Below, in pieces: positions 24,275-32,417 of a DNA stretch of 64,000 nucleotides. This DNA comes from Nocardiopsis sinuspersici (GTDB taxonomy: Bacteria > Actinomycetota > Actinomycetes > Streptosporangiales > Streptosporangiaceae): the NCBI GenBank assembly GCA_008638415.1, contig VWVT01000003.1:456775-520774 (forward strand), written 5' to 3'. The notes below the pieces were generated by a model. That model was not told the DNA's origin, made no database searches, and worked only from the letters and a program-made list of their open reading frames with translations. The stretch's first letter is position 1; each line of letters begins with the position of its first letter. The position numbers and the translations under genes are program-made.

Positions 24275-25717
24275 TCAGGACTCCCACAGGGGAGGGTTCC
24301 CCTCGTCGGGGGTGGGGCGGCCCCTGTCGGTCTGCTCGCCCCGGATCACACCCCTCCGGCCCCTCCGGCCCCGGCCACCCCGGTCCCCGTCCTGGTCATC
24401 GCCCCGGGCGTCGCCTCGGCCGGTGCGCCGTTCCCCGGTCCGCGGGGCCTCGGGCTCCCGTCGGCGGCCGCTCTTGCGCGAGTAGACCGACTGGCTGGCG
24501 TACAGCGTCTTGGAGGTACGCGCGGCGTCGTCGTCCCGTGCCATCCGCGTCATCCGTTCCAGTTCGGCGACCTGCTCGGCCACCTCCGGGGGCGGGGGCG
24601 CCGACGCGGGGGCCGAAGACCCCAGCAGGTCCCGGCGGGCCTGTTCCAACCTGTCGGCGGCGGTACCGCGGTCGCCCCTGCGCAGGGCCTCGCCGGCCTC
24701 GCGTTTGGCGGTCTGCGCCCGTTGCAGGGCCTCCTCGGTGCGCACCTCCGGACGGGGCACCCTTCCGGCGGCCTCGTCGCCCGGGACCACGTTGACCGAG
24801 ACGGGCAGGGCCGCGGTGTAGGTGGTCAGCGTCGCCGGGTCCACGTAGGTGGCCTCGAGGGTGGTGACGGTGGCGGTGCCCAGGGAGGACAGGCCGGGCA
24901 CCTCCAGGCGCAGCAGGAGGCGGCGCCCCTCCCCGGAGTGGAAGTCGCCCAGCTCCACCACCACCGACCGGTCGGCCAGTTGGTGGGAGGGCATCTCGCC
25001 CACCACGCTGACCGCGCGCAGGTGCGGGCCGACCGGGACCCGCAGCGACACGGCCTGGGCGGTCTTGGCCAGCAGGTACTCGGCCTCCTGGGCGATGAGG
25101 CCGCCCGCGGTGTCGGGGTCCTCGGCGAACAGCGCGCTGCCCGCTCCGCCGTCGGCCACCGCGCCGAGCAGCTCCTCGTCGTAGCCCAGGCCGTATCCCA
25201 GGGTCGTGGTGGTGACCCCGTGCGCGTAGGCGTCTCCCGCCACCTGCCTGAGCAGGCCGTGGTCGGTGACGCCCTGGTTGGCGTGCCCGTCGGAGACCAC
25301 CAGCAGGGTGGCGCCCCTGTCGGCACTGGCGCGTCGGGCCTCCTGCACGCCGCGCAGCAGCCCGCTGGACAGGTCGGTGCCCCCCGACGCGCGCAGGGCC
25401 GAGATCCGGCGGCGCACCTCCGCCTTGTCGGTCAGCGGCCCGCTCGGCACCTCGACGCGGGCCTGCTGGTTGAAGGACACGAGCCCGAAGTTGTCCGAGG
25501 GCGCCAGCCGGTCCACCAGCGAGAGCAGGGCCCGGACCGCGCCGTGCAGGCGGCCGCCGCCCATGGAGCCGCTGCGGTCCAGCACGACCTGGAGGGTCGC
25601 GGGCGGACGTTCGGCGTCCTCCTCGCGTGCGGGCGCGGTGATGTCGAGCAGGACGGACACGGCGTCGTCGGTGTCCAGGGGGACGGCGTCGAAGTCCAAC
25701 AGTGCGGACAGGTGCAT
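24275..25717 (-). CDS. VWA domain-containing protein
   Basis: 480-aa soluble protein. Residues ~40-215 form a von Willebrand A domain with an intact MIDAS: D-R-S-G-S (DxSxS), a following T in GGTDLSSGL, and D in VVSDGHANQG. A beta-rich segment (~215-340) and a helical, Arg/Asp-rich tail follow. No signal peptide or TM segment. ATG at 25717 with GGAG five bases upstream is chosen over an open extension of 35 residues. The next gene on the strand lies 165 bp upstream and encodes a membrane protein that might be a partner; no AAA+ ATPase is nearby. Function unknown. Confidence 0.85.
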   Translation of the reverse strand: MHLSALLDFDAVPLDTDDAVSVLLDITAPAREEDAERPPATLQVVLDRSGSMGGGRLHGAVRALLSLVDRLAPSDNFGLVSFNQQARVEVPSGPLTDKAEVRRRISALRASGGTDLSSGLLRGVQEARRASADRGATLLVVSDGHANQGVTDHGLLRQVAGDAYAHGVTTTTLGYGLGYDEELLGAVADGGAGSALFAEDPDTAGGLIAQEAEYLLAKTAQAVSLRVPVGPHLRAVSVVGEMPSHQLADRSVVVELGDFHSGEGRRLLLRLEVPGLSSLGTATVTTLEATYVDPATLTTYTAALPVSVNVVPGDEAAGRVPRPEVRTEEALQRAQTAKREAGEALRRGDRGTAADRLEQARRDLLGSSAPASAPPPPEVAEQVAELERMTRMARDDDAARTSKTLYASQSVYSRKSGRRREPEAPRTGERRTGRGDARGDDQDGDRGGRGRRGRRGVIRGEQTDRGRPTPDEGNPPLWES

Positions 25718-25882
25718 GCTGTCTCCGTGGGTTGTGGGGGGCCTCCCGGAGGGCGGCGTGGTCCCCAGCTTAGGAAGCGGTGCCCACATGCGGGCGGGGA
25801 ACACCTGGCCGGATGGGGACACTCCCGCCCGAACCGCGTACGGGGCGTGACCGGGGGGCCGCGGAGCGGTTCCGCGGCGGCC

Positions 25883-26491
25883 TCAGAACCCGCGCAGGCC
25901 CAGGCGGCGCAGCTCCAGGGAGGCCAGTGCGCGCACGGCCTTCCGGTCATCGGCGTGCCAGGCGCCCGCCGGGTCCTCGTGCACACCGGCGAGCCTGGAC
26001 GGGGACACCGACGCCAGCGCGCGCAGGGCCAGCAGCCGGGACCGCGCCTCGGGGGTGAGCCCGCGCAGCCGCCGGACGGAGCCCGCCTGGCGTATCCACC
26101 GCGCACGGGCGGGCAGCCACGTCGCGGCGAGCAGCAGCAGCGGGAGCGCGGCGGTGAGCAGCGGCAGGGTCAGCCCGAGCGAGGCCACCGACTCCTGGAA
26201 GGACGCGCCCGCCGCGGAGAGGGACTCGCCGGTCCCGCTCATGCTGGTGAACGGGGTGGCCAGGGCGTCCCCGGCCAGGGGCACCTTCAGGGCCTGCTCG
26301 GCCGCGTTGTCCATGTGCTCGCTGAAGCCCTCGCCGGTGCTCACCATCAGCTCGCCGGGGCGGTTCAGGCCCATGATGATCTCGCGCAGCGACAGCGCGG
26401 CACGGATCCACAGGTACACCCAGGCCAGGGCGAGCAGGTCGGCGGCGATCTGGAGGAACATCCGCACGGGGGCGTCCGCGTACGGCTTCAT
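25883..26491 (-). CDS. membrane protein of unknown function, two TM segments
   Basis: 202 aa. One hydrophobic segment at about residues 10-33 and a second at about 103-128 enclose a ~70-residue loop (..GLNRPGELMVSTGEG..) probably outside the cell; the C-terminal ~75 residues are basic, helical and cytosolic. Not recognised as a named family. ATG 26491 follows GGAG. It precedes the VWA gene on the same strand at 165-bp distance, so a functional link is possible. Confidence 0.72.
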   Translation of the reverse strand: MKPYADAPVRMFLQIAADLLALAWVYLWIRAALSLREIIMGLNRPGELMVSTGEGFSEHMDNAAEQALKVPLAGDALATPFTSMSGTGESLSAAGASFQESVASLGLTLPLLTAALPLLLLAATWLPARARWIRQAGSVRRLRGLTPEARSRLLALRALASVSPSRLAGVHEDPAGAWHADDRKAVRALASLELRRLGLRGF

Positions 26492-26624
26492 GGCGGCTCC
26501 GGGAGGTGAGGAGGGAACGGGTGCGCGGACCCTCGTGGCCCGCGGTTGTCCGTTACCCGTTCCGCGGTCCCCGCACGCCGTGGACCGCGTTCCCCGGGGC
26601 CGTCGGGCCCCGGGCCGGCGGTGC

Positions 26625-27653
26625 TCAGGCCGCGTGCGACGTGCCCCGGAAGGTGCGCCGGTAGGCGCTGGGCGACACCCCGAGTTCGGCCTGCATGTGC
26701 TGGCGCAGTGACGCCGCCGTACCGAACCCCGACCGCTCGGCGACCCGGTCCACCGGCAGGCCGGACTCCTCCAGCAGCTGCCGGGCCCGGTCCAGGCGCT
26801 GCTCGGCCAGCCACCGGCCGGGGGACAGGCCCACCTCGTCGCGGAAGCGCCGGGTGAACGTGCGCACGCTCATCGCCTCCCTCGCGGCCAGGTCCTCCAG
26901 GCGCAGCCGGAGGTGCAGGTGGTCCAGGGCCCACGCGCGGGCGCGGCCGGTGGAGGAGTGTTCCGGGGCGGGTACGGGGCGGCGGACGTACTGCGCCTGG
27001 CCGCCGTCGCGGTGCGGGGGCACCACCGTGCCGCGCGCCACCTCGTTGGCGACTGCGGCGCCGTGGTCGGTGCGGATCATGTGCAGGGACAGGTCGATGC
27101 CCGACGCCACCCCCGCGGCCGTGAGGACCCGGCCGTTGTCGGTGTACAGCACGTCCGGGTCCAGGTCGATGCCGGGGTACATGGCGCGGAAGAAGCCCGC
27201 CGACTTCCAGTGGGTGGTCACACGGCACCCGGCCAGCAGCCCGGCGGCGGCGAGCACGAACGCGCCGGTGCAGATGGAGGCCACGCGCGTGTCCGGGCCG
27301 ATACGGGTGACGGCCGCCGCCAGGTCCGGGGCGAGCGGGTCGTGCGGGCGTTCGACGTAGTCCTCGTCGGCGGCGGGCAGGATCACGGTGTCGGCGGTGT
27401 CGAGCGCCTCGGGCCCGTGGGCGACGTTCAGGGTGAAGTCGGTGTCGGTCCGGACCTCGCCGGGGCGCAGTGCGCAGGTGACCACCTCGTAGAGGCGGCG
27501 GCCGTCGGCGTCGCGGGCCTGTGCGAAGAGCCGGTGGACGATCCCCGCCTCGATGGGCAGCACGCCGTGCCGGACGAGGACGGCGACGCGGTGGGGCGGG
27601 GAGCCGGCGGGTTCGGGTACGCGGGGAAGGTCCATGGCCCGATTCTTGCGCAT
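26625..27653 (-). CDS. GlxA family AraC-type regulator with DJ-1/PfpI domain
   Basis: 342 aa. An N-terminal class-I glutamine-amidotransferase-like (DJ-1/PfpI) sensor domain with the nucleophile-elbow-like VASICTGAFVLAAAG (Cys near 128) is followed by an AraC DNA-binding domain with two HTHs at the C-terminus (..MSVRTFTRRFRDEVGLSPG.. and ..VAERSGFGTAASLRQHM..). Divergent from an MFS transporter gene across 53 bp, so it probably regulates it. ATG at 27653; an alternative ATG lies six codons in. Confidence 0.9.
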   Translation of the reverse strand: MRKNRAMDLPRVPEPAGSPPHRVAVLVRHGVLPIEAGIVHRLFAQARDADGRRLYEVVTCALRPGEVRTDTDFTLNVAHGPEALDTADTVILPAADEDYVERPHDPLAPDLAAAVTRIGPDTRVASICTGAFVLAAAGLLAGCRVTTHWKSAGFFRAMYPGIDLDPDVLYTDNGRVLTAAGVASGIDLSLHMIRTDHGAAVANEVARGTVVPPHRDGGQAQYVRRPVPAPEHSSTGRARAWALDHLHLRLRLEDLAAREAMSVRTFTRRFRDEVGLSPGRWLAEQRLDRARQLLEESGLPVDRVAERSGFGTAASLRQHMQAELGVSPSAYRRTFRGTSHAA

Positions 27654-27706
27654 GTTGGCTTTCAGGTCACTGTCGGGGACACGGATCCGCGAAGGACGCT
27701 GGGGTC

Positions 27707-29026
27707 ATGGCCGAGGACACCGCTTCCGCACGGAAGCCCGCACACATCCCGTTCCACCGCGCGTGGCTGGTCGCCCTGGTCGCGTGCCTGACCATCGTGG
27801 CCGCGGCGGCCTTCGCCGCGATGCCCGGTCTGCTGACCGAACCCCTGCACACCGAGTACGCGTGGTCCCGCGGGTCGATCGGCGCGGCGGCCTCGGTCAA
27901 CATGGTCGTCTACGGACTGATCGCCCCGTTCGCCGCCGCGCTGATGGACCGGTTCGGTATCCGCCGCGTCGCCCTGGTGGCACTGGCGACCATCGTCGCG
28001 GGCGCGGGGCTGACCACCGTCATGACCGCCGCCTGGCAGCTGACCCTGTACTGGGGGCTGCTCATCGGCGCGGGCACCGGGTCGCTGGCGATGACGTTCG
28101 CCGCCACCGTCACCGACAACTGGTTCGTCGAACGGCGCGGGCTGGTCATCGGGACCCTGACCGGGGCCAGCGCCTTCGGGCAGCTGGTGTTCCTGCCCGC
28201 GCTGGCGTGGATCGTCGACCACCAGGGATGGCGGCCGGCCATCGCGACCCTGGCGCTGACCGCGGGCGTGATGACCGTCCTCACCGCCCTCGTGCTGCGG
28301 GACCACCCGGCCGACCTGGGCCGGCGGCCCTACGGGGCGACGGCCTTCGTGGAGAAGCCCGAGGCGGACCAGGGCGCGGCGCGCCGGACCCTGAGGGTCC
28401 TGTACTCATCGGTCACCAGCCGCGGGTTCTGGCTCCTGGGCGGGACGTTCGCGGTGTGCGGGGCGACCACCAACGGCATCCTGTGGACCCACTTCGTGCC
28501 CGCCGCACAGGACCAGGGGATGGCCGTCACCGTCGCCGCCGCGCTGGTGTCGACGGTCGGTGTGTTCTCCCTCGTGGGAACGGTCCTGTCGGGATGGCTC
28601 ACCGACCGGGTGGACCCGCGTGCGCTCCTGGTCGTCTACTACGCGGGCCGGGGCGTCCTCCTGGCCCTGCTGCCCGCGCTGCTGGGCCCCGAGGCGGGGG
28701 CGGCGATGACGGCCTTCGTCGTGGTGTTCGGCCTGCTCGACGTCGCGACGGTGCCGCCGACCATCATGCTGTGCCACCGGGCCTTCGGCGCGGACGGCGC
28801 CATCGTCTTCGGGTGGGTCAACGCCGTCCACCAGGTCGGCGCGGGGACCATGGCGGTCTTCGGCGGCCTCACCCGTGACTTGACCGGCGGCTACGGGCCG
28901 GTGTGGCTGCTGGCGGCCGCCCTGTGCGGTGTGGCCGCGTTGCTCGCCCTCCGGATCGGCCGCGGCGGTGGGAACGGCGCGGAGGAGTCCGAGGAGGACC
29001 GTGAGGACGAGGGGGCGCGGGTATGA
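27707..29026 (+). CDS. MFS transporter
   Basis: 439-aa major facilitator with 12 predicted helices. The TM2-3 loop MDRFGIRR matches the D-R-x-G-x-R-R motif A. It resembles the oxalate/formate-antiporter and monocarboxylate branch, with a Glu/Asp-rich C-terminal tail. ATG 27707 is chosen because TM1 begins 20 residues later. Divergent from the GlxA-type regulator; stop codon overlaps the ATG of the next gene (ATGA), so the small membrane protein is co-translated. Substrate unknown. Confidence 0.88.
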   Translation: MAEDTASARKPAHIPFHRAWLVALVACLTIVAAAAFAAMPGLLTEPLHTEYAWSRGSIGAAASVNMVVYGLIAPFAAALMDRFGIRRVALVALATIVAGAGLTTVMTAAWQLTLYWGLLIGAGTGSLAMTFAATVTDNWFVERRGLVIGTLTGASAFGQLVFLPALAWIVDHQGWRPAIATLALTAGVMTVLTALVLRDHPADLGRRPYGATAFVEKPEADQGAARRTLRVLYSSVTSRGFWLLGGTFAVCGATTNGILWTHFVPAAQDQGMAVTVAAALVSTVGVFSLVGTVLSGWLTDRVDPRALLVVYYAGRGVLLALLPALLGPEAGAAMTAFVVVFGLLDVATVPPTIMLCHRAFGADGAIVFGWVNAVHQVGAGTMAVFGGLTRDLTGGYGPVWLLAAALCGVAALLALRIGRGGGNGAEESEEDREDEGARV

Positions 29027-29544
29027 GCACCAGGAGGACGGGCGGCACCGGCACCACCGGTACCGACTCTGATACCGGTATCGACGCCGGCCGCGCCGAC
29101 GGACACGGCACGCGGGGACGCCGCCGGCGTCCGTCCCCGCAGTTCTCCGTCGTCATCGTGGTCCTCGCCGCACTGGTGGCCTACGTGGGTCTCGCCGGGC
29201 TGGAGCAGGGGCTGCGTGCGGCGCGCGGCGAGGGCGTTCCGGGAGTGTTCACCGTGGGAGGCATCACGTGCGTCCAGCACCCGGGGCACGAGTCGTGCAC
29301 CTGCAACGGGTCCTTCGCCGATGCCGGGGGAGGGGAGCCGCGAGCGGTGTACCTGCACGCGGCCGGGCGTGACACCTGCCAGGAGGGCGCGCGGATCCCG
29401 GCCGTGGACGCCGGGGCGTCCAACCGCGTCTACGGGCCGGACGGCTCCCGGGAGTGGATCCTGTCGTCGTTCGTCCTCGCGGCGTGCCTGGCCGTCGTCG
29501 GCGGCGTCGCGGTGAACTGGGTGCGCTACCTGCGGAGAACGTGA
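29023..29544 (+). CDS. small membrane protein with Cys-containing extracytoplasmic domain
   Basis: 173 aa, not recognised. A Gly/Thr/Arg-rich N-tail (residues 1-38) precedes TM1 at about 41-60. The ~75-residue middle region holds four cysteines (..GITCVQHPGHESCTCNG.. and ..DTCQEG..) that could form two disulfides outside the membrane, and TM2 lies at about 145-165. ATG overlaps the MFS stop codon, indicating coupled expression and perhaps a shared task. Confidence 0.7.
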   Translation: MSTRRTGGTGTTGTDSDTGIDAGRADGHGTRGRRRRPSPQFSVVIVVLAALVAYVGLAGLEQGLRAARGEGVPGVFTVGGITCVQHPGHESCTCNGSFADAGGGEPRAVYLHAAGRDTCQEGARIPAVDAGASNRVYGPDGSREWILSSFVLAACLAVVGGVAVNWVRYLRRT

Positions 29545-29561
29545 GGGGCCCGGCCTGCGCT

Positions 29562-29615
29562 GATCTTGTACTTGTAGCGGAGTTGGTCGCCCGACCCCGC
29601 TACAAGTACGAGATC
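29562..29615. terminator. long hairpin (gene-end element) after small membrane protein gene
   Basis: Arms 29562-29580 and 29597-29615 pair at 18 of 19 positions around a 16-base loop. The outer bases GATCTTG match those of hairpin repeat A, but the inner arm (TACTTGTAGCGG) differs. It lies 17 bp after the stop codon and is the likely terminator. Confidence 0.65.
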
Positions 29616-29935
29616 GCGGCGAACGGGGACGCCGCCACCGCACGGAGGGTCCTGACCCGAACCGGGCACCTCCTGGCGGGCGCTCCAAATGTGCGAGGGT
29701 CCCTTTCCCTTGATCGGGAACACGGGTGTTCCGGCAACGGCCGTCGGCGGTGCCGTGGCGGCGTTCACGGGGATGGTGAACGGAGCCGAAAGGTCCTGGC
29801 GCCGGCCCTGTGGCCGAGCCGTCCCACCGGAGCGTGCCGCCCCACCCCGACGACGGGGTCGCGGAGCCCGCGGCCGAGTCGGAGACCATGGTGGGACCGG
29901 GTGCGATGAGCCGTCCACCGCACGCGGAACGCGGG
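29616..29935. other. 320-bp gene-less stretch with a palindrome
   Basis: No frame here has coding character I trust. GGAACAC-GG-GTGTTCC (29717-29732) is a perfect 7-bp inverted repeat that resembles a repressor site. The stretch lies downstream of two convergent genes, so there is no obvious promoter for it to control. Confidence 0.4.
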
Positions 29936-30901
29936 TCAGGGCGGGGAGGAGTCCTTCGGGCGCACCCGCACCAGTTGGCTGAGCAGTGCCAGCACCGGGA
30001 GCTCCAGCAGTGGACCGGCCACCAGGGCCACCGCGATGAGCGGCCGGCCCGGAAAGGCCGCCACGGCGATCGCCAGGGCGATCGGCGAGTTGCGCGCCAC
30101 CGTCGTCATCGTCAGGGTGGCCCGCTGGTCGGCGGGCAGCCGAAGCAGCCCGGCGACGAGCAGCGCCACCAGCGGCGCGACCGTGAAGAACACCGCCAGG
30201 GGCGGCAGCAGCGCCACCAGGTCGCCCAGGTGGGCGAGTACCGTGCGCGCCTGCCAGGCGAACATGGCCAGCACCGCCGCGTACAGCAGCGGCAGCACCG
30301 CGGCGGAGGCCAGCGGGACCAGGACCGCGTCGCGCCAGGCATCGCCCCTCCACCGGCGGGCCGCCTCACGGAGGAACACCGCCAGCACCAGTGGCACTAC
30401 CAGGACCAGCAGCACCGCCTCCACCAGGGTTCCGGTGCCCACCATCGCCGCCTCGCCGCCGAGCAGCAGCACGTACACCGGCAACAGCAGCAACTGGAGC
30501 ACCAGGTTCACCGGCAGTACCGCGGCCGCCACACCCATGTGTCCCCGCGCCAGGCCGGTGAACACCAGGTACCAGTCCGTACACGGTGTGACCAGCAGCA
30601 ACAGCAGGCCGATCCGCAGGTCGGGGGAGCCGCCCAGGAGCCCGGCGCCCAGGGCCCAGGCCAGCAGCGGGGTGAACACGAAGTTGAGCACGAGGCTTGC
30701 GGCGACCACCGTGCGAGCGGACCGGGCCCGGCGCACCTGGCCCGCGTCGACCTGCGCGAACACCGCCGTCAGCATCAGCACCAGGGCGGGGAGCACGAGG
30801 CGGCCCGCCGCCTCGCCGACCGGCCACAGCAGGCCGAGGCCCAGTCCGGCGAGGGCGGCCAGCGCCACGAACACGCTCTGGAACTTCTCCGACGTGGACA
30901 C
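29936..30901 (-). CDS. BASS/Acr3-type ion symporter family protein
   Basis: 321-aa carrier of the bile acid/sodium symporter superfamily with about ten helices. The TM4 segment LLLLVTPCTDWYLVFTGLARG contains the P-C-T of the Acr3 arsenite branch, and ..TTVARNSPIALAIAVAAF corresponds to the second discontinuous helix. Arsenite efflux is possible through the P-C-T cysteine, but no arsR or arsenate reductase gene is adjacent, so uptake of an organic anion is equally open. ATG at 30901. Confidence 0.8.
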   Translation of the reverse strand: MSTSEKFQSVFVALAALAGLGLGLLWPVGEAAGRLVLPALVLMLTAVFAQVDAGQVRRARSARTVVAASLVLNFVFTPLLAWALGAGLLGGSPDLRIGLLLLLVTPCTDWYLVFTGLARGHMGVAAAVLPVNLVLQLLLLPVYVLLLGGEAAMVGTGTLVEAVLLVLVVPLVLAVFLREAARRWRGDAWRDAVLVPLASAAVLPLLYAAVLAMFAWQARTVLAHLGDLVALLPPLAVFFTVAPLVALLVAGLLRLPADQRATLTMTTVARNSPIALAIAVAAFPGRPLIAVALVAGPLLELPVLALLSQLVRVRPKDSSPP

Positions 30902-30993
30902 GGGCGGCTTCCTGGATCACGGCGTGGTGGGACGGTACGGCACCTCCACGCTAGCGCGGTGGCCGCCGGGTCCGGTCGACCCTCCCGACAGCC

Positions 30994-31052
30994 ATGATCT
31001 TGCTCCCAGTGGCACTGTCGGCGGTCGAGAGTGCCACCAAGAGCAAGATCAT
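30994..31052. terminator. hairpin repeat A, copy 2
   Basis: Arms 30994-31016 and 31030-31052 pair at 20 of 23 positions around a 13-base loop. The left arm differs from copy 1 (8066-8087) by one base (CCCAGTGG against CCCAGCGG), and the right arms and part of the loop also agree. It lies between repeat B and the start of the BASS gene, about 185 bp beyond the GH1 stop. The gap 30902-31235 holds this element and repeat B and no gene. Confidence 0.65.
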
Positions 31053-31115
31053 CGGGAGAAGGCCTCCGGGCAGGCCTCCAACAGCGATGGACCCGCTCCC
31101 GGTGGCGGCTGCCAC

Positions 31116-31226
31116 GGGCAGCACGGTGCGGTCGAGGGGTGGGGTCCCCCCGCTTTTCCAGTCAACCGCGAAGCGGGGAGGGGCGCCAGAGCCGGTTCGT
31201 CCCTGTGGACGGTCCCCTCCGGCGCC
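31116..31226. repeat. dispersed repeat B, copy 1
   Basis: Begins with a 23-bp block identical to 42381-42403 (GGGCAGCACGGTGCGGTCGA...), then TTTCCAGTCAA, GGGGCGCCAGAGC and CTGTGGACG in the same order as copy 2. Ends in a hairpin, GGCGCCAGAG (31182-31191) with CTCCGGCGCC (31217-31226), ten bases past the GH1 stop, so it may serve as that gene's terminator. Confidence 0.7.
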
Positions 31227-31235
31227 CGGACGCGG

Positions 31236-32405
31236 TCACTCCGGGAGACGGCCGCTTCGCGCGAGGTCCCCGTACCAGCGAGCGCTCGGCTTCACCGTGC
31301 GCGCGAAGGTCCCACGGTCCACCGCCGCCAGTCCGAACGTGGGAGCCCACGATCCCCACTCGTAGTTGTCCAGCAGCGACCAGTGCAGGTACCCGCGCAC
31401 GTCCGCCCCGTCGGCGACGGCGCGTCCGAGTCCGGCCAGGGCCTCCCTGGTGTAGGCGATCCGTTCGCCGTCATCGGCGGTCGCGATGCCGTTCTCCGTC
31501 ACCAGCACCGGAACGCCGCCCGTCCGCTCGGACGTGTGCCTGACCGCCCCCTCCAGCGCCTCCGGGTAGAACTCCCATCCGGTGATGGTGCGGCGCGCGT
31601 CCGGAGCGGGGGCCACCGGCCCGTCCGGGCCGATCACCACACGCGTGTAGGCCTGTACCCCCACGAAGTCGTCGTCCTTCGCGATGTCCAGGAACTGGTC
31701 CTCACGTGTGTACGCCCACTCCTGGGCCAGCGCTTCGGCGCCCTCCACCGCCTGGAAGTTCTGGTTCGCGACGGTCCACCCGCTCCGTGTTCCCGTCAGG
31801 CCGGACAGCTCCTCGCGGGCGGCCCGGTGTGCGGCCGTGAGTGCCTCGGCGACCTCCTGGTCCGGGGGCGGCATCGCACCGGCCACATTCTCCTTGCGCT
31901 CACCCCCGCGGCGCATGCCCGTGATCATCGCGAGCATGTTGGGCTCATTGATCGTGCACACCCAGGGCACGCCGTCCAAGATCGTCCGTACCTGCCGCAC
32001 GTACCGGCGGAACGGGTCGATCCCGTCCGGTCCGGTCCACCCGCCCCCGGCGCTGAACCACCTCGGGCACGTGAAGTGGTGCAGGGTGACCACGGGCGTC
32101 AACCCGCGTTCGGCGCATCCCTCGATCATCCGCCGGTAGTGCGCCAGCTCCGCCAGGGAGAACCGTCCCTGCTCCGGTTCGATCCGCGCCCACTCCACGC
32201 TGAACCGGTACGCGTTCAGCCCCAGTTCGCGGACGACGTCCATGTCCTCGCGCCAGCGGTGGTAGCTGTCGCAGGCGTCACCGCTGCGCTCGGGCAGGAT
32301 CGACCCGGGCGCGTTCTCCAGCGCCCAGACGTCACTGCCGGTGTTGTTGCCCTCGACCTGGTGCGCGGCGGTGGCCGCACCCCACAGGAAACCCTCGGCC
32401 AGCAT
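31236..32405 (-). CDS. GH1 family beta-glucosidase
   Basis: Retaining glycoside hydrolase of family 1 acting on beta-linked di- or oligosaccharides in the cytoplasm. 389 aa, slightly short for GH1. Acid/base Glu154 lies in TINEPN, nucleophile Glu304 in VTENGI; FLWGAATAAHQVEG at the N-terminus and W-S-L-L-D-N-Y-E-W near 345 are the sugar-binding signatures. No signal peptide. ATG 32405 behind GAGGAGGG. Last gene of TetR-GH3-GH1; 12 bp after GH3. Confidence 0.94.
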   Translation of the reverse strand: MLAEGFLWGAATAAHQVEGNNTGSDVWALENAPGSILPERSGDACDSYHRWREDMDVVRELGLNAYRFSVEWARIEPEQGRFSLAELAHYRRMIEGCAERGLTPVVTLHHFTCPRWFSAGGGWTGPDGIDPFRRYVRQVRTILDGVPWVCTINEPNMLAMITGMRRGGERKENVAGAMPPPDQEVAEALTAAHRAAREELSGLTGTRSGWTVANQNFQAVEGAEALAQEWAYTREDQFLDIAKDDDFVGVQAYTRVVIGPDGPVAPAPDARRTITGWEFYPEALEGAVRHTSERTGGVPVLVTENGIATADDGERIAYTREALAGLGRAVADGADVRGYLHWSLLDNYEWGSWAPTFGLAAVDRGTFARTVKPSARWYGDLARSGRLPE

Positions 32406-32417
32406 CGAAAACCCTCC

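Noticed and set aside
24275-26491. VWA protein plus membrane protein as a possible novel defence or chelatase-like system
   Set aside because: No AAA+ ATPase, nuclease or phosphatase partner is adjacent, and the 165-bp gap argues against tight coupling.
23861-26509. An 882-codon plus-strand frame across DUF892, VWA and membrane protein genes
   Set aside because: Crosses a perfect terminator and real genes in other frames; low-complexity translation.
29689-29982. A 97-codon plus-strand frame in the gene-poor block
   Set aside because: Only its first part has balanced composition; no ribosome site, no family, and it runs into the BASS gene on the other strand.
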